Counted from the first letter of the stretch, positions 32,831-42,264 are shown. The stretch is 64,000 nucleotides of DNA from a virus (IMGVR_UViG_3300015360_000029:23460-87459); one strand, 5' to 3'. The notes: generated by a model from the sequence alone, not told the origin. Made by a program: numbers and translations.

Positions 32831-33040
32831 TTATCCTTTGAGAACTTGAGTGATTGGGGAGGTCAATGAGCAGGTGCGCTTGACACCAGGTGTATCAGCA
32901 GCTGAATCCTTCGTGAAGCCAAGGGTGCGAACGGCAGCAGCGAGCGAAGCAAGAATGCTAGCAGCAGGATCTTTAGCTTCTTCGAGCTGCGCCGCCTCAA
33001 AGAGGCCGGCGAGTTCGAGTGTGCGAGCAAGTTGATTCAT
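32831..33040 (-). CDS. 69-aa head-cluster protein
   Basis: MNQLARTLELAGLFEAAQLE-E, then an Ala-rich helix. The early L-F-E and L-E-E sites resemble gp21 cleavage sites, so it may be processed like T4 gp67. It starts 3 nt after the protease stop. Core-protein role inferred from place and composition. Confidence 0.55.
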   Translation of the reverse strand: MNQLARTLELAGLFEAAQLEEAKDPAASILASLAAAVRTLGFTKDSAADTPGVKRTCSLTSPITQVLKG

Positions 33041-33042
33041 GA

Positions 33043-33651
33043 TTACTTTCGAAACTTGAGCGATTCAAGGAACGTCTTGATCTCTTTGGCGAAGTGCTTC
33101 TGTGCCTTCGGATCATGAACCATTGCTTCAGCCAGAGTCAGAATCTTCTTCGAGCCCATGGCTTCTTGAACGACGTTCGGGTACGCTTCAGGTGCCGATG
33201 GCTGGTACACGATGTCAACTGTGACGAAGCTGAAGTCCGAAACCGAACCGCCTTCATTCACGTTCCCAGTCCCGCGGGACGAGACACCGAGACGAACGCC
33301 ACCTTCAATCAAACCCTTGGCGATGTTCCCTGAAGGTGTATTGAGAAGTTTCATCTTGCCCAGAGCGTTCGCACCATCCATTCGAACTTCTGTGATCGCA
33401 TGCGAAACGTTCGCAAGGTTGATCGACAGAACATCAGGGTGATTGAGTTCGCCGAGGATGTAATGACCTTCGGTGATTCGTTTCGATGCCGTTTCGACTG
33501 CCTTTGAGATCTCGGCGAGCGGATACTTCCGACCATTGCCATTGACGAGGTCAGCTTGCATCATGATGCCAGACAAGTACAGATCGTTCCCGCGCTTCAT
33601 CTCAGTCAGCATTGCTGCAACTGGTGACAGGTCTTCGGAGAGTAGTTTCAT
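33043..33651 (-). CDS. 21: prohead protease gp21
   Basis: A 202-aa protein (T4 gp21 is 212 aa). It has NGNGRKYPLAEI, GELNHPD with candidate catalytic H71, and GVSSRGTGN with candidate nucleophile S124/S125, the pattern of the T4 prohead serine protease. In T4 this enzyme cuts core, capsid and internal proteins after L/I-x-E; many such sites occur in this window. The N-terminus (KLLSEDLSPV) has its own L-S-E site. ATGA couples it to a 26-aa ORF. Confidence 0.93.
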   Translation of the reverse strand: MKLLSEDLSPVAAMLTEMKRGNDLYLSGIMMQADLVNGNGRKYPLAEISKAVETASKRITEGHYILGELNHPDVLSINLANVSHAITEVRMDGANALGKMKLLNTPSGNIAKGLIEGGVRLGVSSRGTGNVNEGGSVSDFSFVTVDIVYQPSAPEAYPNVVQEAMGSKKILTLAEAMVHDPKAQKHFAKEIKTFLESLKFRK

Positions 33652-33728
33652 TTGTGATCCTTATTCGGAAACGGCATCGACGCGACCAGCTGTACGCCAG
33701 CCAAAAAATTAATACGATAGAGTTCCAT
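33648..33728 (-). CDS. 26-aa ORF coupled to gp21
   Basis: MELYRINFLAGVQLVASMPF plus six residues. It has the best ribosome site in the region (TTAGGAGG, 5 nt before ATG), a late box 20 nt upstream, and ATGA overlap with gp21. Either a real micropeptide or a translated leader that sets protease expression. T4 has gp67 and gp68 here, but no similarity is visible. Confidence 0.55.
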   Translation of the reverse strand: MELYRINFLAGVQLVASMPFPNKDHK

Positions 33729-33748
33729 TATGCCTCCTAAATGATCAT

Positions 33749-33757
33749 GTATTTAGT
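33749..33757 (-). promoter_or_regulatory. late-type promoter box for protease operon
   Basis: ACTAAATAC on the minus strand, directly after the portal stop codon. Confidence 0.55.
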
Positions 33758-35437
33758 TCAAACAGCGGGAGGAGGCTCAACTCTAGCACCGGTTGCAGGC
33801 TCTTCTGCTGGTTCTTCAGGTGCTGCGCTGAAGAAATCACCAGGTGCAGGAAGCTCACTGCCAGCGCTAAAGTCTTCTTCGCTACCAGGGTCTCCACCAA
33901 TTTCAGCTTCGGCAGCGCTGCTTTCAACTTTCTGAGCTTCACGGTTCTCGTACACGGCTGGGTCATAGATTTGTTGCAATTCTGAGATGTTCGATGTCCC
34001 CGAGATCATACGCTCCTCTTTGAGCATCACTTCGTTCATCTGGATCTCGTCATCGGTCAGACCGAGGTAACGCTTCAGAATGAATCGGCGGCTCAAGTAC
34101 TTAGTACCTTCAATGTTGTTGAATGAACCGATCAGATCTGCGTCAAGAGCAGCTTGACGGTACAAAGCGAAGTTCGCTGGATCAGGAAGTTTGATCTTAA
34201 AAATTTCGTCGTCGATCTTCAGACCAACAACTTTCAAGTACACCTTGAATTCTTGATCAATGATTTCTTCGATACGATCTTGAAGGCGCATCACAAAATT
34301 CGCGAATCGCAATTCTTCAATGTATGCAATTCCGACCTTACCGTCATTCGTTGCAGCTCCTGCCTGTCCTTCGGCCCCAGTTCCCATGTACGATGTTGGG
34401 ATTCGAAGACCGCGGAACACTTTGTTCTGAAAGTACGCGAGCAAATTTGTACCGAAATCTTCAGTACCACCAGGCAACGTTTCAACACGTGACCCACGTC
34501 CTGATGATGTTACAGGAAAAAACAGATCTTCTTGAATCGACGTCGGATCGTATGCACCGTCAACCGTATCCTTGCCACCAGCTGATGTTGGCGATCGTTT
34601 CTGACGAATTTCATTCTTGATCTGCTCAAGGTATTGTTTCACTCGTTGTGGCGGCAAGTTTCCTGTGTCAACGTAGAACACACGACGTTCTGGGGCACGA
34701 ACAATTCTGTAAATGATAACTGCGTCTTCAATCATCGCAAGCTGACGATACACCCTATAAATCGGTTGCAGTACAGAAGCGCCGAACGGGGCAGAATATC
34801 CCATATCATCGGACATCGTGATGTGAATCATTGCCGCCGCTGGAATAATCTGTAGCTCTTCGTTCTTAGGTGAATACGGGTTCTGAACGCCTGTGTTCGC
34901 CTTCTTCACATGATAGCTGATCTTATCGCCGAGTTCATTGATCTCAATCCCGTGCACAAGCGATGGATCAACGTATTTCCATTTCTTCGTATCGGAAGTC
35001 TTTTGAAAGAAGCAATCGCCGTATTTGATCAAACAACGAGCGATGCTGAATAATCGTTTGTTGAAATCTTGAATTTCTGCCCATTGTCGAAGAGCTTGTC
35101 GAAGAGTAACTGATGTCGAATCGCTGATGTCTTGATTGTCTTCTTTCTGGTATTCAATTATGAACGGAAGATTTGTTTTGCTTTCTTTGCCAGACATTTC
35201 TTCTGCAATGATGTCAAGTGATCGTGAGATGTCAATGTCAGTGTCCATAGCATCGTACTGTTTGTACGACTGTGAGCGCGAGCCAGGTCCTCGCAAGACT
35301 TGCGAGTACCATTGGATCGACGACAACGAAGAGACATCTGTCTTTCGCGGGTCATACGCATCGGTTGCAAGCGAAGTGTACATCTGCTTCCGCGAAGCAG
35401 GTGTAATGATTCGCCAGTAGTTTGAAAATTGTGACAC
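33758..35437 (-). CDS. 20: portal protein gp20
   Basis: A 559-aa protein (T4 gp20 is 524 aa). It contains D-T-D-I-D-I-S-R-S-L-D-I-I-A-E-E-M, APERRVFYVDTGNLPPQR, V-E-T-L-P-G-G and GLRIPTSYMG, typical of T4-type portals. It forms the dodecameric DNA entry vertex and starts prohead assembly. GTG at 35437 is used because no closer ATG exists and TAGGGAA lies upstream. The C-terminal 60 residues are Ala/Pro/Glu-rich and probably disordered. Confidence 0.93.
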   Translation of the reverse strand: MSQFSNYWRIITPASRKQMYTSLATDAYDPRKTDVSSLSSIQWYSQVLRGPGSRSQSYKQYDAMDTDIDISRSLDIIAEEMSGKESKTNLPFIIEYQKEDNQDISDSTSVTLRQALRQWAEIQDFNKRLFSIARCLIKYGDCFFQKTSDTKKWKYVDPSLVHGIEINELGDKISYHVKKANTGVQNPYSPKNEELQIIPAAAMIHITMSDDMGYSAPFGASVLQPIYRVYRQLAMIEDAVIIYRIVRAPERRVFYVDTGNLPPQRVKQYLEQIKNEIRQKRSPTSAGGKDTVDGAYDPTSIQEDLFFPVTSSGRGSRVETLPGGTEDFGTNLLAYFQNKVFRGLRIPTSYMGTGAEGQAGAATNDGKVGIAYIEELRFANFVMRLQDRIEEIIDQEFKVYLKVVGLKIDDEIFKIKLPDPANFALYRQAALDADLIGSFNNIEGTKYLSRRFILKRYLGLTDDEIQMNEVMLKEERMISGTSNISELQQIYDPAVYENREAQKVESSAAEAEIGGDPGSEEDFSAGSELPAPGDFFSAAPEEPAEEPATGARVEPPPAV

Positions 35438-35450
35438 GTTGTTCCCTACA

Positions 35451-38400
35451 TTAAGACTGTGCTAAAACAGCTCTATTCATGAAACGATTATCAGGTAAAC
35501 GGGATTGAAACGCTGGTGCACGAAGCATCTGGGCAGCAATCTCGATTTGAGCATTCTCTGCAATTAAAGTTTGTTGAAGAACTACAAGAATTTGCTGAAG
35601 CGTACTTCCTTGATCTGAACCTGAAATAGCACTTGGTGTTGCAGCCTGAGTTTGATCCAGTGTTTGAACTATAGCCTGCGGTGCTATAGTATTTACGGGT
35701 ACAGGAATGACTGAGGTTACAGCTGTTGGAGGAAGAGTTGCAATAATAGAAGGGGTTGTACTCACAGGCGAAGATTCGATCTTAGCAGCACTAGAAGGGG
35801 TTGTACTCACAGGCGAAGATTCGATCTTAGCAGCACTAGCGTTCTCTGCTTCTTTCTTTTTCTGCTCAGGTGTTTTCTGACTTTCAACACGAGCTGCAAT
35901 TTTCTTATCAGATACTTTTGAATAAGATTCAGCTGTCTGAGTTGCATTTTCAGTTAACGATCTTAAATTCGATGTTGAAACAACTGTTACCCCAGCGCCA
36001 GCACGACTTTCTTTTGTGAGTTCAATTGTGTTCGTCTTTGTTGCTTCTGTGTTCTTCGCGATTTCCTTCGCGCGCTTATCTTCGTCAGATTCCAGACCTG
36101 CCCACCACGTGCCGATAGATTTGCCGACCGTTCCGCCAATGGACGAACCAATAGCGACGCCAATTGGTCCACCGAAAGCGCCAGCGAGGCCGCCGACGAT
36201 GGAACCGACAGTCCCGCCAACACCTTCAGCAACAGCTTGTTTCTTCAGCTTTTCAACATCACCGTCACCACCATTCTCTGGCTTCGCCCGCTCTTCAGCT
36301 GAGTTGTAATCCATCAAGGCCATTCCGCCATAAAGAGCGGCCGCAACGACTCCGGCTTTTCCGATGTTCTTTATATTCGCGCCGATACCTCTTCCACCTC
36401 TTCCGCCCAGTACATCGGGGCCACCGAGGCCTGCGGCGTATCGAGCAACAGCCCTACCAATAAGATCGGCCTGCGCTACAAGGTAAGCTGATCCAGCAAG
36501 GACAGCAAGGAGACCAGCACCAGCCATGAACAACGGACTCTTAGTCATTCCTTCAAATGCTGCCCAAGCTTTACCCAATGTGATCTCTAAATCGGATAAG
36601 GTCTTGTTTATGTCTTTTTGCTTTTGGGGTCCAGTTTGTTCCTGTGCGCGTACAGACATCGCTGCATCTATGTCCTTTTGCACCCCAGCTTCTTGAAGCT
36701 TGTCACCCATTGCTTCAACTTGGAACTGCATCCCTGGCCCGCCAGTCTGCTTCAGCTCTTCGGACCGTTGCCCGTATTCACCAAGGATTCGCGTATATTC
36801 TTTTTGTTCAACATCCGTCTTGTTTCGAATGCTTGCGAGCTCTTGCGCTCGAGCGACCTTGTCTGGGCTCATTCCGACAAGAGACATGGCTTGTCCCAAA
36901 CGGCCACGCTGTTGGAATCGCTCTTTGACCGTTGATTTCCGTTGTGCCAGAATCGAATCCGTCAGTGCGCGCTGTGCTGATTCTGAAAGGCCAAGTTGCT
37001 TACCCCATGCTGTTGTTTGAGCAATTTGAGTCAAACGCTTTTGACGATCTTCTGGCGCAAGACCGATCAATTCTTTCTGAACAATTTCGGACTCGTGAAG
37101 TTGCTTTATCAAATCGCCAAATGACTCTGCCGTAAGACCTACAGATTTTCGTAGATTTTCAAAGACACTCATTTGACCTGTCACTGACTTCGAAAGGTCT
37201 GTAACTGGAATGCCGAGCGATTGAGCGCCACCAGCCATCGCCATCGAAAGACGAGTAGCATCTTCGCCGAACACTCCGAACTTTTCAAGAGCATCTCGAC
37301 CGACATCAAGTTGCTTGTCGAATTCTTCGAAACTTCCTGAACGTGAAACAAGACCCATGTTCTCGTCCATCATCTTCGTATAATCACGAAGTGACATCCC
37401 AGCCATTGCAGCATTCACCGACAAGGTGGTCAAATTCGAAGTGAATACTCCATATCCACGAGACCCAGTTACTTCAAAAGCATCTTCAGCAACGGCAACT
37501 AAGTTGTTCAATAAATTGCTTCGAAGCTCGTCGAAAATTTTGATGAAGCCAGTCTTCAAACCGCCAAAGAAAGTCTTCTTGCCTTTATCGCTGCCGTCTG
37601 GACTTGAAAGATCACCGCCATCACGACCATCGCCGCCACCACCCGCGCCTCCGCCGTTCTTCAAAATAGCGCGAGTTGCTCGAAGTTGAGCATTCACGGC
37701 TCTCAATAGAAGTTCCATTCTTGAAAGATGTGTTCCTATCCCGCCCCTGCGAGTCATTGATGAAACCAACACACCGAGACCTGCGCCGAGCGTAGAGAAT
37801 GCGGCCGAAACGCCTGGAGCTTTCAACATCGTGGCGAAGGAATCGATAGCAAGATTCGTGCCAAGAAGCTTAAGTCGCATTTTGTCGAATCTAGGATTGA
37901 TCTTTTCGTCAAGAATTTTATTCAGCTTGTCGAAGTTTGTGGTGATTGCAGAAGTATCGATTGCTCCGACTGGTGTGCTGCTGATAGTTGCTGCAGCTGC
38001 AGCAACAGCTGATTGTAGTGTATCGAACGAAGTGCTGAAATCGATGTTCGTCAGCTGAGTTCTAGCAGTAGTGAAGCTTGTGAAGGCACTTCCAAATGCC
38101 CCAGTTAAACTATGCAATCCGCTGGCGCTAAGTCCAGATTGTTCCGTGAATTTTTCGAGACTGGTCTTTCCAAAATCGGATTGTGTTTGAAGATCCTTTA
38201 AGCTGTTGACACTGACGTCAGTTTGCTCCTTCAGCTTCTCTAAACCAGTTGATCCAAAATCGGCTCTATCTTTCAGGTTCTTCAGGCCACCTGCCCCTTC
38301 ATCGGTTTGCTTCTTGAATTTCGATAACGAATTTTCAGCACCAAGGGCCTTGTTCCCAAGTCGATGAATAGCTTTCGATGTTGCAATGATTGATTCCCGA

Positions 38401-38567
38401 AGAGCCTTCTCCTGTCCAGCATTCACACGACCAGCTGAAACAGAAGTTCGTGGAGTCGTTCCACCACCCTGCTGTCCGCCTGGGAATGCGTTTTGCATCA
38501 AGCGTTTCAATTCAATCAGAGTTTTTTCTGTCGCTGGTGCGTTTGGCTCTAACATCCTAGGACCCAT
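35451..38567 (-). CDS. tail tape measure protein
   Basis: A 1038-aa protein. The N-terminal 170 residues have repeated L-K-x-L-x-x-Q/R-x-D-F-G-x-x-x-L-E-K units. A central helical domain precedes hydrophobic segments near residues 660-690, 715-740 and 775-815 (including G-G-T-V-G-S-I-V-G-G-L-A-G-A-F). The C-terminus has a 15-aa tandem repeat and low-complexity Pro/Thr. Length and composition fit a tape measure; T4 gp29 is 590 aa. Using 1.5 A per residue, tail length would be about 155 nm. Sits directly upstream of the portal gene. Confidence 0.7.
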   Translation of the reverse strand: MGPRMLEPNAPATEKTLIELKRLMQNAFPGGQQGGGTTPRTSVSAGRVNAGQEKALRESIIATSKAIHRLGNKALGAENSLSKFKKQTDEGAGGLKNLKDRADFGSTGLEKLKEQTDVSVNSLKDLQTQSDFGKTSLEKFTEQSGLSASGLHSLTGAFGSAFTSFTTARTQLTNIDFSTSFDTLQSAVAAAAATISSTPVGAIDTSAITTNFDKLNKILDEKINPRFDKMRLKLLGTNLAIDSFATMLKAPGVSAAFSTLGAGLGVLVSSMTRRGGIGTHLSRMELLLRAVNAQLRATRAILKNGGGAGGGGDGRDGGDLSSPDGSDKGKKTFFGGLKTGFIKIFDELRSNLLNNLVAVAEDAFEVTGSRGYGVFTSNLTTLSVNAAMAGMSLRDYTKMMDENMGLVSRSGSFEEFDKQLDVGRDALEKFGVFGEDATRLSMAMAGGAQSLGIPVTDLSKSVTGQMSVFENLRKSVGLTAESFGDLIKQLHESEIVQKELIGLAPEDRQKRLTQIAQTTAWGKQLGLSESAQRALTDSILAQRKSTVKERFQQRGRLGQAMSLVGMSPDKVARAQELASIRNKTDVEQKEYTRILGEYGQRSEELKQTGGPGMQFQVEAMGDKLQEAGVQKDIDAAMSVRAQEQTGPQKQKDINKTLSDLEITLGKAWAAFEGMTKSPLFMAGAGLLAVLAGSAYLVAQADLIGRAVARYAAGLGGPDVLGGRGGRGIGANIKNIGKAGVVAAALYGGMALMDYNSAEERAKPENGGDGDVEKLKKQAVAEGVGGTVGSIVGGLAGAFGGPIGVAIGSSIGGTVGKSIGTWWAGLESDEDKRAKEIAKNTEATKTNTIELTKESRAGAGVTVVSTSNLRSLTENATQTAESYSKVSDKKIAARVESQKTPEQKKKEAENASAAKIESSPVSTTPSSAAKIESSPVSTTPSIIATLPPTAVTSVIPVPVNTIAPQAIVQTLDQTQAATPSAISGSDQGSTLQQILVVLQQTLIAENAQIEIAAQMLRAPAFQSRLPDNRFMNRAVLAQS
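35749..35838. repeat. 45-bp perfect tandem duplication in tape measure gene
   Basis: Two identical in-frame 45-bp units (35749-35793 and 35794-35838) encoding SAAKIESSPVSTTPS twice. A recent slippage or unequal-exchange event that keeps the frame. Confidence 0.9.
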
Positions 38568-38589
38568 TCTTTTGCTGTAAACCTGAAGT

Positions 38590-38598
38590 CATAAATAC
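38590..38598 (+). promoter_or_regulatory. late-type promoter box for gp26-like gene
   Basis: CATAAATAC, 39 nt upstream of the ATG at 38638. Confidence 0.65.
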
Positions 38599-38611
38599 AT
38601 TTCAGATACCT

Positions 38612-38620
38612 CTATTTAGT
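38612..38620 (-). promoter_or_regulatory. late-type promoter box for tape measure gene, variant
   Basis: ACTAAATAG on the minus strand, overlapping the divergent intergenic region, 44 nt upstream of the tape measure ATG. Confidence 0.45.
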
Positions 38621-38637
38621 GACAGGAGCAAACCCAT

Positions 38638-39423
38638 ATGTCTGACTCAAATACGAACCCCCTTCTTACGAAGCTGAAACTTCCAGGCAGAACATTTCAA
38701 CTCCCGTCACGCGGCGCTCTGTATAAGAATGGCGAACTTGGCAGCGAAGAAGGTGAAATCCACGTTCATTCACTTTCAGCTCTTGCAGAAATTAACCTGA
38801 AAAATCCAGATTTGTTATTCAACGGAAAAGCGATCGAAGCTGTGTTCGCAGAATGTATCCCAGAAATCAAAAAAGGAACGCTACTATACGGTCGTGACAT
38901 CGACGCGATCATGTATTATCTTCGAATCGTTACGTATGGACCGCAGTTCCAGATCAACGTGAAGCATACATGTGATGGAGCGAAAGATCATTCGTATATT
39001 GTCGACCTCGAGCAGAAACTTCAAGAGATGGTATTTCTTGATCCAATGCTTGCTGAAAAGAATTTTGTTGCAACGATGCCAAATGGACAGATCGTAAAGG
39101 TGCACCCGATTCGATTCGAGCATATGATCAAGCTATTCCAGCTGAATGCTGGAAAGCAAGAATTCACTTCTGACGATCAGAAGAAGAACCTCGTGTTCAA
39201 CTTGACAAGCGTAATCGAAGAAATCGACGGTATTACTGATCGCGCTCACATTGAAGAATGGGTGCGAGCTGTAAGCTCGCCATATCACAATCGAATTACT
39301 GAAGCGATTGAACGTACGAATGAATGGGGTCCTGCATCAACGTCAAAATTGAAGTGCAAGGATTGTGGTGAAATTATTGAAGTAGAACTTCCGCTGAATC
39401 CTATTTCTTTTTTCACAGAATGA
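38638..39423 (+). CDS. 26: baseplate hub protein gp26-like
   Basis: A 261-aa protein (T4 gp26 is 208 aa). FQLPSRGALYKNG, L-F-N-G-K-A-I-E-A-V, D-I-D-A-I-M-Y-Y-L-R-I-V-T-Y-G and a C-terminal C-K-D-C-G...L-P-L-N-P-I-S-F-F match the T4 baseplate family that includes gp26. The Cys pairs may bind zinc. It would act in hub assembly. Followed by a coupled small ORF, as gp26 and gp51 are neighbours in T4. ATG follows CAGGAG. Confidence 0.7.
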   Translation: MSDSNTNPLLTKLKLPGRTFQLPSRGALYKNGELGSEEGEIHVHSLSALAEINLKNPDLLFNGKAIEAVFAECIPEIKKGTLLYGRDIDAIMYYLRIVTYGPQFQINVKHTCDGAKDHSYIVDLEQKLQEMVFLDPMLAEKNFVATMPNGQIVKVHPIRFEHMIKLFQLNAGKQEFTSDDQKKNLVFNLTSVIEEIDGITDRAHIEEWVRAVSSPYHNRITEAIERTNEWGPASTSKLKCKDCGEIIEVELPLNPISFFTE

Positions 39424-39644
39424 TCATGAGCGGCGATACAAGCAGGATCGCCGAGATGATCAATTCGATGGCAACAGATGTTCGGAACCTGCTTAAACAA
39501 GCTTTTGAGATCGCGTGGTATTCTAGAGGATCAATCCAATACGAGACAGCTTTAGGAATGTCCCCGCTCGAGCGAGATATTGCAATTACGTTTGTAAATG
39601 ATCGTCTGGAAATGCAGAAAAAGAATCCACACCCTGTGTACTAA
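39420..39644 (+). CDS. small hub/tail assembly protein downstream of gp26
   Basis: A 74-aa protein: LLKQAFEIAWYSRGSIQYET, then M-S-P-L-E-R-D-I-A-I-T-F-V-N-D-R-L-E. W-Y-S-R-G...M-S-x-x-E-R is typical of short phage ORFs following baseplate or tube genes and resembles an assembly chaperone (gp51-like role). ATG at 39420 overlaps the gp26 stop; ATG at 39426 is an alternative. Chaperone function is inferred. Confidence 0.6.
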   Translation: MIMSGDTSRIAEMINSMATDVRNLLKQAFEIAWYSRGSIQYETALGMSPLERDIAITFVNDRLEMQKKNPHPVY

Positions 39645-39647
39645 TTG

Positions 39648-39656
39648 CATAAATAA
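39648..39656 (+). promoter_or_regulatory. late-type promoter box
   Basis: CATAAATAA, 35 nt upstream of the ATG at 39692. The sequence between contains short CAGACT repeats. Confidence 0.55.
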
Positions 39657-39691
39657 ATCTCAACACTCAGACTCAGACTCGGACTGTACAC

Positions 39692-41344
39692 ATGAAAATT
39701 TATCAAGGGGCAGAACTTTCCCGCGATCCACTGGTGGATATGGAAGCTGCTACAAAACGATACGTTGACAATCAGATCACAGGATCTGCCGTCGTCGGTG
39801 GCTTGTTCTTCACGAACATCACCCCCACTTCTTCTGGCATCGTCGGAAGCAAAGCATATGTATCTGGTACAGTCCCAACGAATACTGTAATTACCGAAGG
39901 AACTGCCGATACCGACAACGTGACAGTCACGTTGTACGCTGAAGGTGGTTCAGCTTTTTTCTCTCCGACAATCACAATTACCACAGTGCCAGCACAAGGT
40001 AGCGGTCCAATCGTTGCTACTCTCACAGTCCCATCGCCTGGCGATCGAGTATTCACTGCAACAGCTGCTCTTACAGGCATCACAGCTGACACAATTGTTT
40101 CGGCTGTTTCAACAACGAACGCAACTGCTTCAGCAACCGTTCGACGTGCTGCAGCTGGCCCAACGATCACTCTGCTGACAATTGGTTCTTTGCCAGGTTC
40201 ACAGACCGAAGTCAAGAGCGGCGACGTGGTGCCTGTTACGGGCACAGTACAGAATACAGCTACGTACTTTGAAATCATTTCAAGTGGCGCTTCCGGATCG
40301 ATCTCGGTTCTTTCACTTGGAGCAGCTAATTCTGGTGGCGCAGGCTTCAAGACTGTCAGCGGCACTTTCGTTGTCAGCGGATTGTCAGGATCACAATCTG
40401 TTAGCGGCCGTGCTCAGAACGCACTTGGTACTTTCGGTTCAACATTACAATCATCGAATTCGATAACGCTGAATCAAACATTCCCATCAATCGGCGCTCG
40501 CACGATCACGTACCCAGCAACTCAGTCTGGTCTGAAGAATACAGAAACGGCAACAATCGCATCAACTGTTACGAATTTCGACACGATCGTATATGCTGGA
40601 ACTGGAATTATTGTTTCAGCCTCGACAACTTACGGTGCTACAAAAACGGTAACGCTGAACTCCACTGGATACGTGTTCGGGACGAACAACTACACGATCA
40701 CAGCCACTAAAGCTTCGAACGGTGCGGTTTCAACAGCTTCTTCAGCAATCACTATTGCAACGACAGCCCCAACAGCCGCCATTACGTACACGCCGGCTGG
40801 CCGGATGGCTTCTTCAGCAGCAGGCGTGAGTCACACTGTCACTATCACTGCATCCCAACGTCTGAATGTCGCACCTTCAATGGTCGCTTCGTCTGGCACT
40901 TGGCAGGGTTCATGGACTCAAGGCGCGAACTCGTCTATCTGGACGCGCGTTCTGTTGATCGCCGATTCTGCTCCAAAGGGTTCGCAAACATTCAACACGT
41001 TGTCATTGACGAACTTGGCGAACGTTGCTGGTTCAACTATCACTTCAGGTTCTGCTTACACAGTCGGTGGCTTTGTTTCGCGCACGATCACGTTCCCGGC
41101 ATTCGCACGGTTCACAGCGATTGGAACGAACATTGTTGACATCACGAAAGTTACAGCCTCGTACACAGGCGGTTCAGTCTTGTCTCGACAGACATCTACA
41201 GTAGATGTGTTCCAAGGGTTCACGATCGTAGACATCAACGGGGATTACAGCGCAACCGGTGCGTATCTCTTCATTTCTGACTCGGCATTCGCTGGCTCGA
41301 ATACTTCAGGCACATTACAGCTTGACATCGCGGAGGCTGCATAA
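39692..41344 (+). CDS. fibre-like protein with multiple beta/Ig-like domains
   Basis: A 550-aa protein. The N-terminus DPLVDMEAATKRYVDNQI is the A-T-K-x-Y-V-D attachment motif also found in the giant fibre at 57891. The rest is a chain of Ser/Thr/Val-rich beta domains, each about 85-95 aa, with Ig-like patterns. There are no Cys. Such proteins decorate capsids or form whiskers and fibres. TAATG overlap with the next gene suggests a complex. Confidence 0.65.
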   Translation: MKIYQGAELSRDPLVDMEAATKRYVDNQITGSAVVGGLFFTNITPTSSGIVGSKAYVSGTVPTNTVITEGTADTDNVTVTLYAEGGSAFFSPTITITTVPAQGSGPIVATLTVPSPGDRVFTATAALTGITADTIVSAVSTTNATASATVRRAAAGPTITLLTIGSLPGSQTEVKSGDVVPVTGTVQNTATYFEIISSGASGSISVLSLGAANSGGAGFKTVSGTFVVSGLSGSQSVSGRAQNALGTFGSTLQSSNSITLNQTFPSIGARTITYPATQSGLKNTETATIASTVTNFDTIVYAGTGIIVSASTTYGATKTVTLNSTGYVFGTNNYTITATKASNGAVSTASSAITIATTAPTAAITYTPAGRMASSAAGVSHTVTITASQRLNVAPSMVASSGTWQGSWTQGANSSIWTRVLLIADSAPKGSQTFNTLSLTNLANVAGSTITSGSAYTVGGFVSRTITFPAFARFTAIGTNIVDITKVTASYTGGSVLSRQTSTVDVFQGFTIVDINGDYSATGAYLFISDSAFAGSNTSGTLQLDIAEAA

Positions 41345-41766
41345 TGAGCGCTTTTGAGGACTTCGTCCAAACAGAACTTCCAAAGCGTCCGTATCTGAAT
41401 GCTGACGTAAGTCAGGAAACGATGATCATCAGGCGCGGTGCTGGTCCGCGCCAACTAGCTGCGATCACTTTCACAGAAGGTCAGATCCTTGTGATGAGTT
41501 CAGGTGTTTTGACACCTATGACCCTTTCGCAGATCGCAGGGATGTTCGGTGGCGGACTCAGAAGCTATGTACTCGCAGTTCCAATCGCTTCACAAACTTG
41601 GACTGTAACACACAATTTGAATTCTGAGAACGTGATCGTTCAAGCATTCGATGAAAGCAAATTCGTTGTGTTCCCGAATACAATCCAAATTGTAAGTGCA
41701 AACGTTGTTCAACTGACATTCAACACTGCGCAAGCCGGCGTGGCACGAGTCGTCTTCCTCGATTAA
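41344..41766 (+). CDS. small tail/fibre-associated protein
   Basis: A 140-aa protein. N-terminal MSAFEDFVQTELPKRP is followed by I-I-R-R-G-A-G-P-R-Q-L. The C-terminal 70 residues (SQTWTVTHNLNSENVIVQAF, then NVVQLTFNTAQAGVARVVFL) are the same beta domain as at the end of 27763-28632, common in phage tail proteins. It probably caps or attaches the preceding fibre-like protein. Confidence 0.65.
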   Translation: MSAFEDFVQTELPKRPYLNADVSQETMIIRRGAGPRQLAAITFTEGQILVMSSGVLTPMTLSQIAGMFGGGLRSYVLAVPIASQTWTVTHNLNSENVIVQAFDESKFVVFPNTIQIVSANVVQLTFNTAQAGVARVVFLD

Positions 41767-41775
41767 GGGAACTTT

Positions 41776-42264
41776 ATGTCACATCTTCTCAAATCGATGC
41801 TTCAAGACATCATCAATGATCGTCACGAGCAAGCTGCTGTTACGATGCACGAGTACTTCGTTGCGAAGACACGTGAAGTTACTGGTCTTGTTGAAGCTGA
41901 ACTATCCGAAGACGAAGTCGAAGACATTCTTGAATCGGCTGAAGATGAAGAACTTGACGAAGCACTTCGAGCTGGATTTGCAGGAGCAAGAAATTCAAGC
42001 GGCGAAAGAGAGATCGCATTGCCTGTTGGCACTGCTGAGCGTCAAAAACTTGCTAAACAAATCAAAGACAACCGTTCTGACAACAGAGATCCGAACTCCC
42101 GCGGTGCAGCAAATGATGCACAAAAAATGGAGCGTGAACCAGGAGAATCCGCTGGTGACTTCATGAAGCGAAAAGCTGCACTTTTGGCGAAGCGACATGG
42201 TGCAGCATCAGGAATGCAACGAGATTCTGGCGGCATCAGAGCAGATCTACGTCAGCATCCTTGA
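41776..42264 (+). CDS. paralogous prohead-core-like protein, copy 3
   Basis: A 162-aa protein. The first 45 residues (LLKSMLQDIINDRHEQAAVT...) are nearly identical in protein and DNA to 13670-14038. A very acidic stretch (ELSEDEVEDILESAEDEELD) follows, then a basic, Gln/Arg-rich, probably disordered tail. The acidic block resembles T4 core protein gp67 in composition only. It ends at the inverted copy of the terminator found beside its paralogue. Confidence 0.65.
   Translation: MSHLLKSMLQDIINDRHEQAAVTMHEYFVAKTREVTGLVEAELSEDEVEDILESAEDEELDEALRAGFAGARNSSGEREIALPVGTAERQKLAKQIKDNRSDNRDPNSRGAANDAQKMEREPGESAGDFMKRKAALLAKRHGAASGMQRDSGGIRADLRQHP

Noticed and set aside
39772-40365. 197-codon minus-strand frame opposite the fibre-like gene
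   Set aside because: Thr/Val/Pro-rich mirror of the beta-domain gene; no start signals.
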